Made by a program: the position numbers and the translations under genes
Notes under the pieces: generated by a model
The model's database searches: none
Told to the model about the DNA's origin: nothing
The model's input: only the letters and a program-made list of their open reading frames with translations
In this document: positions 15,667 through 22,665 of the stretch, piece after piece
Layout: the number at the start of each line of letters is the position of its first letter
Numbering within the stretch: position 1 is the first letter of the stretch
Origin: Avanaerovorax sp964442135
Lineage (GTDB): Bacteria > Bacillota > Clostridia > Peptostreptococcales > Anaerovoracaceae
Length of the DNA stretch: 29,060 nt
Assembly (NCBI GenBank): GCA_964442135.1
Contig: CAYTYN010000016.1
Location: forward strand, 1-29,060
Direction of reading: 5' to 3'

Positions 15667-17115
15667 TTAGAACGGTCCCAGGTTGATCATATCCGCTACT
15701 ATTACCACTCCAAGGCCTACGATGTACTCGATGCAAAGGAATTTCCACCAGAACTTAGCCCATGTTATCCATGGTATACCCGCCATAGCGAGACCTGCGT
15801 GGATATTTCCGGAGGTAGGTGTAAACGGATTGGAGAGAGCGTCTCCTATTACCTCGCACTGCACCGCCGTCTGTCTGGTTAGTCCCGTCAGATCTGCCAG
15901 AGGCGCCATCAGAGGCATGGTTGCTGTCGCCTGTCCGGAACCGGAAGGTATTATGTAGTTGATGAGACACTGAACCACGTACTGTCCTACTACGGCCGAC
16001 CAGTCAGGGAGCTTTTCGAGCACGCTTACTGCGGCGTGGAGGAGAGTGTGGATTATCTGGGCGTCCTCAAGAACTACCAGTATAGCTCTGGCGAAGCCTA
16101 CCATTATGGCTCCTACTACTATAGTCTTCATTCCGGCTACAAGCTGGTCACAGAACCAGTTCACGCCCTCGCCGTGTACTATCGTAACTACGAAGCCCAT
16201 GAACATGAACACTCCGGTCAGCTCCTCGAAGTACCAGCCTTGCGTCATTACGCCGTACATGGCGACTACTATGAAGGCAAGAACGATGACCAGGATCACC
16301 TTTCTCTTAGTGGTGAACTCAGGCAGATTGTCGAAATCTACCGCATTGTTTGCCAGATAGACCTGATCGCGCTCGTACATTACGGATCTGGTCTGATCCT
16401 TCTCCAGCTTCTTAGCATAGTAGATGAGGATAGCATCGATAGTGATGATGAACACTACCAGCACTCCTACGTGGAAGCCGAGAGCCGAAAAGATCGGCAA
16501 TCCCGATACTCCCTGAGCTACTCCGAGGGTAAAGGCGTTCATGGTGGCTCCGGCAAATCCGGCAGCTCCGGAGCACATTACCACTCCGATGGTGATCAGA
16601 GAATCGTATCCGGCTCCGATGAACAGAGGACAGAGGATCGGAATAAAGCACAACATTTCCTCATAAGTTCCTATGGTCGATCCCAGGATTGCGAAGACCG
16701 TCGCCAGAATAGGGATTACGAGGAATTTCTTGTTGCCCAGCTTAATGATGAGCCTCCCTATTCCGGCAATAAGAGCCCCTGTCTCATTGACAATGTAAAA
16801 GCTTGCCGTCACGATAAAGATACAGAAAATGATGTCCGGAACAGCTTCCGCACCTCTTATGAAAGAGGTTAAATACTGCATGAGCGAAATGGTCTGGTTT
16901 TCCTCTGTCAGCGACCATGTGTCAGGATCGACTACCGAGCGGGTGCTCAGGCTGCCATCCGCATTCTCGTAGGTAACTTCCACCGTGTCGTAGCTACTCG
17001 ACGGGATGACATAGGACAGGACGGAAAAGAAGAGCACGAGGATCATCATTACCGCAAAGGGGCGTGGAAACTCGAATTTTTTCTTTTTAACTTGTCCGTT
17101 TACCGCTGTATCCAT
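15667..17115 (-). CDS. YfcC-family transporter (DcuC-like, IT superfamily)
   Basis: This is a 482-aa integral membrane protein with about twelve membrane segments. YfcC/DcuC-type signatures are GSTIGTYEEMLCFIPILCPL (145-164), AGATMNAFTLG (188-198), and the paired conserved loop NYIIPSGSGQATATMPLMAP (386-405), followed by NPFTPTSGNIHAGLAMAG (429-446). The N-terminus is cytoplasmic and basic (VKKKKFEFPRPF), and an extracytoplasmic loop spans 41-80. The family moves carboxylates, amino acids or peptide-like compounds; the substrate is not known. AAAGGAG precedes the ATG. It is divergent from two D-aminoacylase-like genes, which suggests import of an N-acyl amino acid or release product. That link is inferred from position only. 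Confidence 0.88.
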   Translation of the reverse strand: MDTAVNGQVKKKKFEFPRPFAVMMILVLFFSVLSYVIPSSSYDTVEVTYENADGSLSTRSVVDPDTWSLTEENQTISLMQYLTSFIRGAEAVPDIIFCIFIVTASFYIVNETGALIAGIGRLIIKLGNKKFLVIPILATVFAILGSTIGTYEEMLCFIPILCPLFIGAGYDSLITIGVVMCSGAAGFAGATMNAFTLGVAQGVSGLPIFSALGFHVGVLVVFIITIDAILIYYAKKLEKDQTRSVMYERDQVYLANNAVDFDNLPEFTTKRKVILVIVLAFIVVAMYGVMTQGWYFEELTGVFMFMGFVVTIVHGEGVNWFCDQLVAGMKTIVVGAIMVGFARAILVVLEDAQIIHTLLHAAVSVLEKLPDWSAVVGQYVVQCLINYIIPSGSGQATATMPLMAPLADLTGLTRQTAVQCEVIGDALSNPFTPTSGNIHAGLAMAGIPWITWAKFWWKFLCIEYIVGLGVVIVADMINLGPF

Positions 17116-17292
17116 AGTTGTAATTTTTCTCCTTTCTGTTTATTTTAGAAGTCCCGAGAGACGTTCTAACGTGAAAGCTCGCAAACCTGTTCTCCGCCGC
17201 ATCCGAAGGAGCATCGGAGGCACGTCGGAGAAACGCTTTAGCAACCGCCCGAAGGCATGTAGCTGAGATATTGCCAGCTTCTTCTTAAGGAT

Positions 17293-17424
17293 AGCAAAGC
17301 TCTGACAAAAAAGCAACACGATATTTTCACAAAGTTTCGACATAAAGGCAACGCGTTTTTCGCAAAATTTCAGCAAAAAATAACATAATTCCACAGAATT
17401 TTGGCAAAAAACAGCATAATATTC
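17293..17424 (-). repeat. Degenerate tandem repeat of 33 nt (11 codons), four units
   Basis: Read on the minus strand, units start at 17424, 17391, 17358 and 17325, each exactly 33 nt. Translated in the long open frame they give EYYAVFCQNSV, ELCYFLLKFCE, KRVAFMSKLCE and NIVLLFCQSFA. They share aliphatic/aromatic residues at fixed positions. A weaker fifth unit may precede them (to about 17457). The repeat may be a decayed coding or selfish element; no family is recognised. Confidence 0.6.
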
Positions 17425-17648
17425 AGCCTTTTTTGCAAAAAGGAAACCGGCTTCCTTTTTAAATTTTTTATTTAGTCCTATTGATCCGGATCGGCGATGA
17501 TATACTTGTACATCGCCATACGCGAATACGCGGTCCTTGAAAGGAAGCTGAGTTTCGCCGAAATAAGCGCAGCCGGGAGCGTCCGGAATGAGCATCCTCG
17601 ACTGCGGCCATGTCGGTTTGAACGGCACCGGCTGTCAAACTCCCGAAA

Positions 17649-17677
17649 TTGACAAACGGTACGATTTGATTTACACT
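17649..17677 (+). promoter_or_regulatory. Sigma-A type promoter of the amidohydrolase operon
   Basis: TTGACA (17649-17654) and TACACT (17672-17677) are separated by exactly 17 bp. Transcription would start near 17685, giving a leader of about 210 nt before the first amidohydrolase. The palindrome GTATACGTATAC in this leader is a possible operator. Confidence 0.7.
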
Positions 17678-17822
17678 TTAGTGAAGTAAAAAGACAGTTA
17701 TCGCACCCGTTTCTGCCTGGTAAAAGGATTCAACCTACTCGGACGGATCGCAGCAGTATACGTATACGTGCCGTGACATCGGCCGGGTAAACCTGAAACC
17801 GATCATAATTTTCGGAATAGGA

Positions 17823-17903
17823 ATGGTTCTCGTGGCTATCCTCATGGTTATGGATCACAGGCGTTGTAAAAGTAAGAAAAAAGGAGGATCGATAATATGT
17901 TAG
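17823..17903 (+). CDS. Possible small leader membrane peptide, 26 aa
   Basis: An open frame MVLVAILMVMDHRRCKSKKK ends with a TAG that overlaps the start of the amidohydrolase gene (ATGTTAG). It has one short hydrophobic helix and a basic tail, and the frame is open for about 35 further codons upstream, which encode more hydrophobic residues (PIIIFGIG). It could be a translationally coupled leader peptide or the 3' remnant of a lost membrane protein. The ribosome binding site is weak, so coding is uncertain. Confidence 0.2.
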   Translation: MVLVAILMVMDHRRCKSKKKGGSIIC

Positions 17904-19261
17904 ACATTTTGATTACAGCAGGAAAATATCCGGATTACGAATCCAACACATTAGTTAAAGCTAATATCGGGATCACGGGTGACAAGATCACCTATGTCGG
18001 CAATGATAAGCCTGAGGCAAAGAAAGTCATCGACGCACGGGACAGAGTAGTATCCCCCGGCTTCATCGACATCCATATGCACGAGGAAAACATCAAGGAG
18101 GGCGACAAATGGGTCATCTCCAAGATGATGGTAAAGCAGGGAGTAACCACAGCCGTGGGAGGCAATTGCGGCAAGATCAAACAGCCTCTGAAAGATTTCA
18201 AGGCTATGCTGAAAAGACTGGGAGGAAGTCCTGTAAACTATATCCTCTGCACGGGATATAACTACTACCGTACAGATGTGCTTGGATTCGGCCATTATGA
18301 TAAGACAGACAAAGAAGTATGGGACAAGATAAGAGAGTACATGAAAGAGGACCTGGCAGAGGGAGCTTTCGGAATTACTTTCGGCATAGAATACGATCCC
18401 GGCCTGACTACCGAAGAGATCATGTACGCTACCAGAGTAAGCGATGACTCTCATCTTATTGTGGCCGCCCATTACAGAGAGGACGGCGCCCTTGCTCCTC
18501 AGTCGGTACAGGAGATGATCGACATCCAGGAATCCATGGATAAAAAGTTTCAGGTTTCTCATCTGTCGTCATGCGCGGCTATGGGCCACATGAAAGAGTG
18601 TCTGGATATGATAAACGAAGAAAACGCCAAGAACCCTAAGTTTAACTTCGATACATATCCTTATAACGCATTTTCTGCGTCTATAGGCTCGACCGTATTT
18701 GACGAGGGCTGTTTTGAATGGTGGGGCAAAGACTACGAGGACATCATGCTTACGATGGATCCTTACAGGAACGTCCGCTGCACAAAAGAGATCTTCGAGG
18801 ACGCCAGAGCCAACTATCCGGGCATGTATGCCGTGGCTTTCGTCATGAACGAAAGCGAGATAGCTGACGCCGTGGCCAACCCTATAGGAATGGTCGCTTC
18901 TGACGGCATACTCAACAACGGGAACGGACATCCGAGAGCCGCGGGTACTTTCCCAAGAGTCCTTGGCAAGTATGTCAGAGAAGAGGGTAAGCTCGATCTG
19001 ATAACGGCTTTGAGAAAAATGACCCTTGAACCGGCAAAGAGGCTGGAGATGGACCACAGGAAAGGTATCATTAAGGAGGGAGCTGATGCAGATATAACTA
19101 TCTTCGATCCTGATACCATAATCGACGGACCGCAGTTCGGCAATATAGATCTGCCTAATAGGGGTATCGACTATGTTATTGTAAACGGCACGGTTACCGT
19201 TAAAGACAACGAAGTTATAACGGAAAAAGCAGGAAGATTTATCTCTTATCTGGAAAAATAG
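17897..19261 (+). CDS. D-aminoacylase-family amidohydrolase (N-acyl-D-amino-acid deacylase), copy 1
   Basis: This 454-aa metal-dependent hydrolase belongs to the urease/D-aminoacylase superfamily. Metal and catalytic residues fit D-aminoacylase: H60 and H62 (GFIDIHMHEE), C91 (GGNCG), H192 (AAHYRED), H222 (QVSHLSS) and catalytic D336 (VASDG). The family signature GHPRAAGTFPRVLGKYVRE is at 345-363. The family removes acyl groups from N-acyl-D-amino acids; related proteins act on other cyclic or linear amides, so the substrate is open. There is no signal peptide. AAGGAGG lies 10 nt before the ATG. A paralogue follows after 21 bp, and a YfcC-type transporter is divergent. Family secure, substrate unverified. 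Confidence 0.92.
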   Translation: MLDILITAGKYPDYESNTLVKANIGITGDKITYVGNDKPEAKKVIDARDRVVSPGFIDIHMHEENIKEGDKWVISKMMVKQGVTTAVGGNCGKIKQPLKDFKAMLKRLGGSPVNYILCTGYNYYRTDVLGFGHYDKTDKEVWDKIREYMKEDLAEGAFGITFGIEYDPGLTTEEIMYATRVSDDSHLIVAAHYREDGALAPQSVQEMIDIQESMDKKFQVSHLSSCAAMGHMKECLDMINEENAKNPKFNFDTYPYNAFSASIGSTVFDEGCFEWWGKDYEDIMLTMDPYRNVRCTKEIFEDARANYPGMYAVAFVMNESEIADAVANPIGMVASDGILNNGNGHPRAAGTFPRVLGKYVREEGKLDLITALRKMTLEPAKRLEMDHRKGIIKEGADADITIFDPDTIIDGPQFGNIDLPNRGIDYVIVNGTVTVKDNEVITEKAGRFISYLEK

Positions 19262-19282
19262 GCAAAAGCCGGGGAGACTTGT

Positions 19283-20710
19283 ACGTTAGACATATTGATA
19301 ACCGGAGGCAGATATCCGGACTACGGGGACAACGAGCTCAAAGCAGCCAATATAGGTATAGCAGGCGGAAAGATAGCGTATATAGGCGGGATGCAGCCTG
19401 AGGCGAGGCATACCATCGACGCAAAAGACCGAATCGTATCGCCGGGATTTATCGACATCCACATGCACGAGGAGAATCTCAGCGAGGGAGACAGATGGGT
19501 AATCTCCAAGATGATGGTAAAACAAGGAGTGACGCTTGCTGTCGGAGGCAACTGCGGCAGGATGAAACAGCCTGTAAGAGATTTCAAGGATCTTATCAGA
19601 CGGATGGGAGGCTGTCCCATCAACTATGCTCTCCTTTCCGGATACAATTATTACCGTCACAATGTGCTGGGATTCGGCAGCTATGATGCGACCGATAAAG
19701 ACGATAGAGACAGGATAAGGGAATATATGCTCGCGGATCTGGACGAGGGAGCTTTCGGCATATCTTTCGGCATAGAATATGATCCGGGACTCACTCTTGA
19801 AGAAATCCTTTACGGGGCGGCTGCCGATTATGACGAGCATCTGCTGGTAGCCGTCCATTACAGGTACGGCGGTCCGTCTGCGGCCGGGGACATCAGGGAG
19901 ATGATCAAGATACAGGAGGGAACGGAGAAAAAATTTCAGCTTTCCCACCTGTCTTCCTGCTCTGCCTGGGGCTGCATGGAAGAATGTTTGAGGCTTATAA
20001 GGCAAGAACATGCGAAAAACCCAAAATTTAACTTTGATACTTATCCATATAACGCCTTTTCGACATCAATAGGCTCAGCCACTTTTGACAACGGGAATCT
20101 CCAGTCATGGGGAAAAGACTACCCGGACCTTATGCTGACAGCGGAGCCTTACAGGAATGTCCGCTGTACAAAGGAAATTTTCAATGACGCCAGACTCAGT
20201 TATCCGGACATGCTGGCGGTTGCTTTCGTGATGAACGAGGAGGAAATCGTAATGGCCATGACCGACGAGTTGGGCATGATAGCCTCTGACGGCATCATAA
20301 ACAACGGTCTGGGGCATCCGAGAGCCGCCGGAACTTTTCCGCGGGTTCTTGGGAGATACGTAAGAGAAGAGGGGAAGCTCGACATTATGACGGCTCTGCG
20401 CAAGATGACGCTGGAACCGGCTAAACGGCTTGAACTGGATGGCAGAAAAGGCGTCATCAAGGAAGGGGCGGACGCTGATCTGACCATATTCGATCCCGAA
20501 ACGATAGTAGACGGGCCTGCATTTGACGACATAACCATCCCTAACCGTGGGATAGATTATGTGATAGTCAACGGCACCGCAGCGGTCAGAAATAATGAGA
20601 TCCTGTGCGAAACAGCCGGAGGATTTATTTCTTACAAAGACCGACACATAAAAAATCCCTCCAAGCTCAAGACGGATTCAGAGGGCAGCGATAATCCCGT
20701 TCGGGCGTGA
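19283..20710 (+). CDS. D-aminoacylase-family amidohydrolase, copy 2, with ACG in place of the ATG start
   Basis: This is a tandem paralogue of the preceding gene, alike over its whole length (roughly two thirds to three quarters identical by eye). All active-site residues are kept: HMHEE, GGNCG, AVHYRYG, QLSHLSS, IASDG and GHPRAAGTFPRVLGRYVRE. Copy 1 begins ATG TTA GAC; here the matching codons are ACG TTA GAC at 19283, with GGGGAG placed 6 nt upstream. The first conventional alternative, TTG at 19295, lies 18 nt from that site and would remove the first strand residues. So either ACG serves as a rare start, or TTG is used poorly, or expression is impaired. A C-terminal extension of about 20 residues (KNPSKLKTDSEGSDNPVRA) is absent from copy 1. 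Confidence 0.88.
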   Translation, partial: TLDILITGGRYPDYGDNELKAANIGIAGGKIAYIGGMQPEARHTIDAKDRIVSPGFIDIHMHEENLSEGDRWVISKMMVKQGVTLAVGGNCGRMKQPVRDFKDLIRRMGGCPINYALLSGYNYYRHNVLGFGSYDATDKDDRDRIREYMLADLDEGAFGISFGIEYDPGLTLEEILYGAAADYDEHLLVAVHYRYGGPSAAGDIREMIKIQEGTEKKFQLSHLSSCSAWGCMEECLRLIRQEHAKNPKFNFDTYPYNAFSTSIGSATFDNGNLQSWGKDYPDLMLTAEPYRNVRCTKEIFNDARLSYPDMLAVAFVMNEEEIVMAMTDELGMIASDGIINNGLGHPRAAGTFPRVLGRYVREEGKLDIMTALRKMTLEPAKRLELDGRKGVIKEGADADLTIFDPETIVDGPAFDDITIPNRGIDYVIVNGTAAVRNNEILCETAGGFISYKDRHIKNPSKLKTDSEGSDNPVRA

Positions 20711-20779
20711 CGCAGCAGTCCGCCGAAGCACCGTTTTTATTATTTGGAGGGCTTGCTGAGTTTGTGGATTTTGAAGTGC

Positions 20780-21505
20780 TTAATTTCCGCTTTCCAAAAT
20801 GTCTTCAGCTTGTTCCTGCTCAATCACACCGCAGTCAACCATGCTTGATAAAACAGTTTCCATGCGGCTGCGTGCTAAATCAGGATTGGAATTCAATGAA
20901 TAAGCGGATGGCGCATTAGGTAAGCCTGCTAACATTACCGCTTCATAATCGCTCAATTCAGACGGCTGTTTTCCGTAATAACCTTCTGCCGCGTCATAAA
21001 TCCCATAATATCCACTGCCAAAATAAATTGTGTTTACGTATAACTCAAATATCTCCTCCTTTGAACAATATTTTTCTAATTCCATAGCCGTGAATATTTC
21101 CGCAAATTTCCTTTTGAGGGTTTTTTCTTGTGTATAGTACTGATTTTTAGCTATTTGCTGAGTAATTGTGCTGCCGCCTTCTACAAAAGACATTGCTTTA
21201 ATGTCGTTCAAAACCGCCCGACCAATCGCAATGAAGTCTACCCCGCAATGACTTTCAAACCTTCTATCTTCGACTGAAATTACAGCATCTATATAAATTG
21301 TCGGCAGTTCATCATACTCGACAAAGTTTTCTCCGCTTTGGATTGATGACGCCATTTGGGAAATAGGGTACGCCTTTACGGCTTCTCGATACATGAAGTA
21401 TCCTTTTACGCCGGATACAATAACGACAATAACAGAAATACAAAACAATGCTGCAAACAAGCGAAGCATAAATTTTTTTATAAAACAGCCCGGTTTCTTT
21501 TTCAT
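20780..21505 (-). CDS. Monofunctional peptidoglycan glycosyltransferase (GT51)
   Basis: This 241-aa enzyme polymerises lipid II into glycan strands at the outer face of the membrane. It has one N-terminal membrane anchor (about 12-32) after a basic start (MKKKPGCFIKK), then the GT51 motifs: SVEDRRFESHCGVD with catalytic E79, GGSTITQQIAKN (110-121), KRKFAEIFTAMELEK with the second glutamate E136, ELYVNTIYFGSGYYGI, and AAEGYYGKQPSELSDYEAVMLAGLPNAPSAY. No transpeptidase domain follows, so it is a stand-alone glycosyltransferase. AAAGGAG precedes the ATG. The gene is visibly more AT-rich than the amidohydrolases beside it and lies behind a truncated GntR gene and a phased-repeat promoter, which suggests acquisition as an envelope-stress module. 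Confidence 0.94.
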   Translation of the reverse strand: MKKKPGCFIKKFMLRLFAALFCISVIVVIVSGVKGYFMYREAVKAYPISQMASSIQSGENFVEYDELPTIYIDAVISVEDRRFESHCGVDFIAIGRAVLNDIKAMSFVEGGSTITQQIAKNQYYTQEKTLKRKFAEIFTAMELEKYCSKEEIFELYVNTIYFGSGYYGIYDAAEGYYGKQPSELSDYEAVMLAGLPNAPSAYSLNSNPDLARSRMETVLSSMVDCGVIEQEQAEDILESGN

Positions 21506-21663
21506 CTGACAACTCCTTTTGCACTGTATCTTAAGATTTTCCGAACAGATGGCAGCTTTTCCCTCGCAGAAAGATGTTTGCTTAAAATTGAGTATTCAAT
21601 TTCTCGAACCAACCGTAAATAGATGGGCGTTATGTCGTGAAATGCCCCTTCATTGTAATTCAT
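21502..21663 (-). pseudogene. Truncated GntR-family regulator (N-terminal HTH only)
   Basis: The frame from ATG at 21663 encodes ITPIYLRLVREIEYSILSKH, then REKLPSVRK, the first half of a GntR winged-helix domain of the YtrA type. It then breaks off where the recognition helix should begin; the last codons (ILRYSAKGVVR) contain the ribosome binding site of the following glycosyltransferase gene. A deletion has apparently joined the GntR start to the GT51 gene. The start overlaps the end of the small membrane protein gene upstream. It is unlikely to bind DNA. Confidence 0.7.
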
Positions 21664-21868
21664 CTCTTTCTCTTTTTTCACACCGGCGGATAATAAGGTC
21701 GGCAATAGTCCAGATAAAATGGATCAGTATTGCGAGTATGCCTATGGGTATCAGCAACAGAGCTATAAAGACCAAGCTGATGTCCAACACTGCATACCGA
21801 AAAATTGTCCTGATTTTTTTACTCCCGCACATCTTCATATGGTATATTCTTCTCCCGAACTCAGCCAA
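21650..21868 (-). CDS. Small membrane protein, 72 aa, start uncertain
   Basis: The protein has one or two hydrophobic segments (about 27-54, DISLVFIALLLIPIGILAIL) and a basic C-terminus (RRCEKRERDELQ). The frame starts at TTG 21868, but it is open further upstream (SSLFIDSYIRESHPL). A separate frame from ATG 21941 (MNLITEAIGKQF) would join it after one frameshift near 21905. The original protein may therefore have been about 95 aa and be broken here. It overlaps the truncated GntR gene and is the first candidate gene behind the phased-repeat promoter. I do not recognise the family. Confidence 0.45.
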   Translation of the reverse strand: MAEFGRRIYHMKMCGSKKIRTIFRYAVLDISLVFIALLLIPIGILAILIHFIWTIADLIIRRCEKRERDELQ

Positions 21869-22031
21869 CAGAGGGTGGCTTTCCCTGATGTAGCTGTCTA
21901 TAAATAAACTGCTTTCCGATTGCTTCCGTTATCAAATTCATCCCCGGCTTGTCTTTCAAGCTCGCTCCTCTCCGGCGATTGCCGGCGTCAATCGGGGCGA
22001 GAAACGTATCTTCCGAGTTGATTGCAGGTTT

Positions 22032-22037
22032 ATTATA
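22032..22037 (-). promoter_or_regulatory. -10 box downstream of the phased repeats
   Basis: TATAAT on the minus strand lies 8 bp after the last AAGGT repeat, and the -35 position falls inside the second-last repeat. This is the geometry of a promoter activated by a regulator bound over the -35 region. It faces the small membrane protein, truncated GntR and GT51 genes. Confidence 0.6.
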
Positions 22038-22045
22038 TCTCGCCA

Positions 22046-22084
22046 ACCTTGCAGTAACCTTATTTCAACCTTACATTTACCTTA
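22046..22084 (-). promoter_or_regulatory. Operator: four direct repeats of (T/C)AAGGT at exact 11-bp spacing
   Basis: On the plus strand ACCTT(A/G) starts at 22046, 22057, 22068 and 22079. An 11-bp phase puts all copies on one face of the DNA and is typical of OmpR/PhoB-family response regulators bound as tandem dimers. No two-component genes lie in the visible flanks; they may be in the gap or elsewhere. Confidence 0.65.
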
Positions 22085-22171
22085 CTTTTTATCTGCACAC
22101 TAAGCAGACGATTATATTTATATTGTTAAGCCGTTTTTGTCCGAAGAGCTTATCTACAGGCCAAGAGACAT

Positions 22172-22229
22172 GTGAAACGGTTAAACCAAACCCGTACTGC
22201 CGTATCAATGACAGGGATATCTATCCTCT
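22172..22229 (+). repeat. Dispersed coding repeat, copy B (pairs with 516-573)
   Basis: It has 51 of 58 positions in common with 516-573, same orientation, 21,656 bp apart. In frame it reads VKRLNQTRTAVSMTGISIL, and the frame ends with a stop shortly after (FSDHTLTAC). The frame opens after a TAA at 22127, so this copy encodes only about 44 residues. Confidence 0.6.
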
Positions 22230-22242
22230 TTTCTGACCATAC

Positions 22243-22287
22243 TCTAACCGCATGTTGACAATGGCGGTTAGAATATTTTCAGGAGGC
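22243..22287 (+). promoter_or_regulatory. Hairpin plus ribosome binding site at the edge of the gap
   Basis: TCTAACCGC (22243-22251) pairs with GCGGTTAGA (22264-22272), and AGGAGG follows, just before the N run. A gene very probably begins inside the gap. Confidence 0.5.
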
Positions 22288-22290
22288 AAT

Positions 22291-22390
22291 NNNNNNNNNN
22301 NNNNNNNNNNNNNNNNNNNNNNNNNNNNNNNNNNNNNNNNNNNNNNNNNNNNNNNNNNNNNNNNNNNNNNNNNNNNNNNNNNNNNNNNNN
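22291..22390. other. Assembly gap (100 N)
   Basis: The run of exactly 100 N marks a scaffold join of unknown true length. The left side is AT-rich accessory DNA; the right side enters the 3' end of a gene. Order and distance across it are not proven by this sequence. Confidence 0.99.
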
Positions 22391-22620
22391 CCGGCGGAGA
22401 CCATTTTGAGGATATGCAGTCTTTGAAGCAGAATTTAACCTTTGAAGCTGCGCATAAGGAATTTTCTGAAAAGAATTTACCGTTTGGCCAGCCTCAGATG
22501 AAAACATCGGGAATCAGCCGGACCTCATGGGGCCGGTTACTAAGGCGCATGATGGAAAGCGGGCAGATTGTCCAAGAAGAAAAAGCTCTTTCCCTGTTAC
22601 AAAGCTCTGTTGTATGGTAA
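22391..22620 (+). CDS. C-terminal part of an unknown protein (5' end in the gap)
   Basis: About 75 residues are readable after the gap, ending with TAA at 22618-22620: GGDHFEDMQSLKQNL, then a segment with GISRTSWGRLLRRMMESGQI and a short tail. The part TSWGRLLRRMMESGQIVQEE looks like a small winged-helix or DNA-binding C-terminus. I do not recognise the family; a plasmid or conjugative-element protein is possible. The start is not visible. Confidence 0.45.
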
Positions 22621-22665
22621 AATGTTCAGGTGCAAAAGCAGATTCTGAGAGAGGAAAACAGGGAT

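Larger units (their letters stand above)
17116..17896. other. Long divergent intergenic region
   Basis: This 781-bp region separates the YfcC-family gene from the amidohydrolase genes. It holds a degenerate 33-nt tandem repeat at 17293-17424, a consensus promoter at 17649-17677 firing toward the amidohydrolases, a palindrome GTATACGTATAC at 17756-17767, and a possible short membrane peptide frame at 17823-17903. A minus-strand open frame of 162 codons (17140-17628) covers the repeat but starts without a clear ribosome binding site. Confidence 0.5.
21869..22290. other. AT-rich accessory stretch before the assembly gap
   Basis: It contains a small CCGGC/GCCGG hairpin at 21972-21985 in the leader of the minus-strand genes, the phased-repeat promoter at 22032-22084, the second copy of the dispersed coding repeat at 22172-22229, and a hairpin with a ribosome binding site at 22243-22287 just before the gap. 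No complete gene is visible. Confidence 0.5.

Noticed and set aside
17293..17424. CRISPR array
   Set aside because: The 33-nt units are contiguous and degenerate, with no spacers, no exact repeats and no cas genes nearby.
17140..17628. Minus-strand open frame of 162 codons upstream of the YfcC-family gene
   Set aside because: It has no clear ribosome binding site or recognisable domain, and its middle is the 33-nt repeat. Reported as a repeat rather than a gene.
20707..20919. Plus-strand frame directly after the second amidohydrolase
   Set aside because: It overlaps the end of the convergent GT51 gene and shows no protein-like composition.
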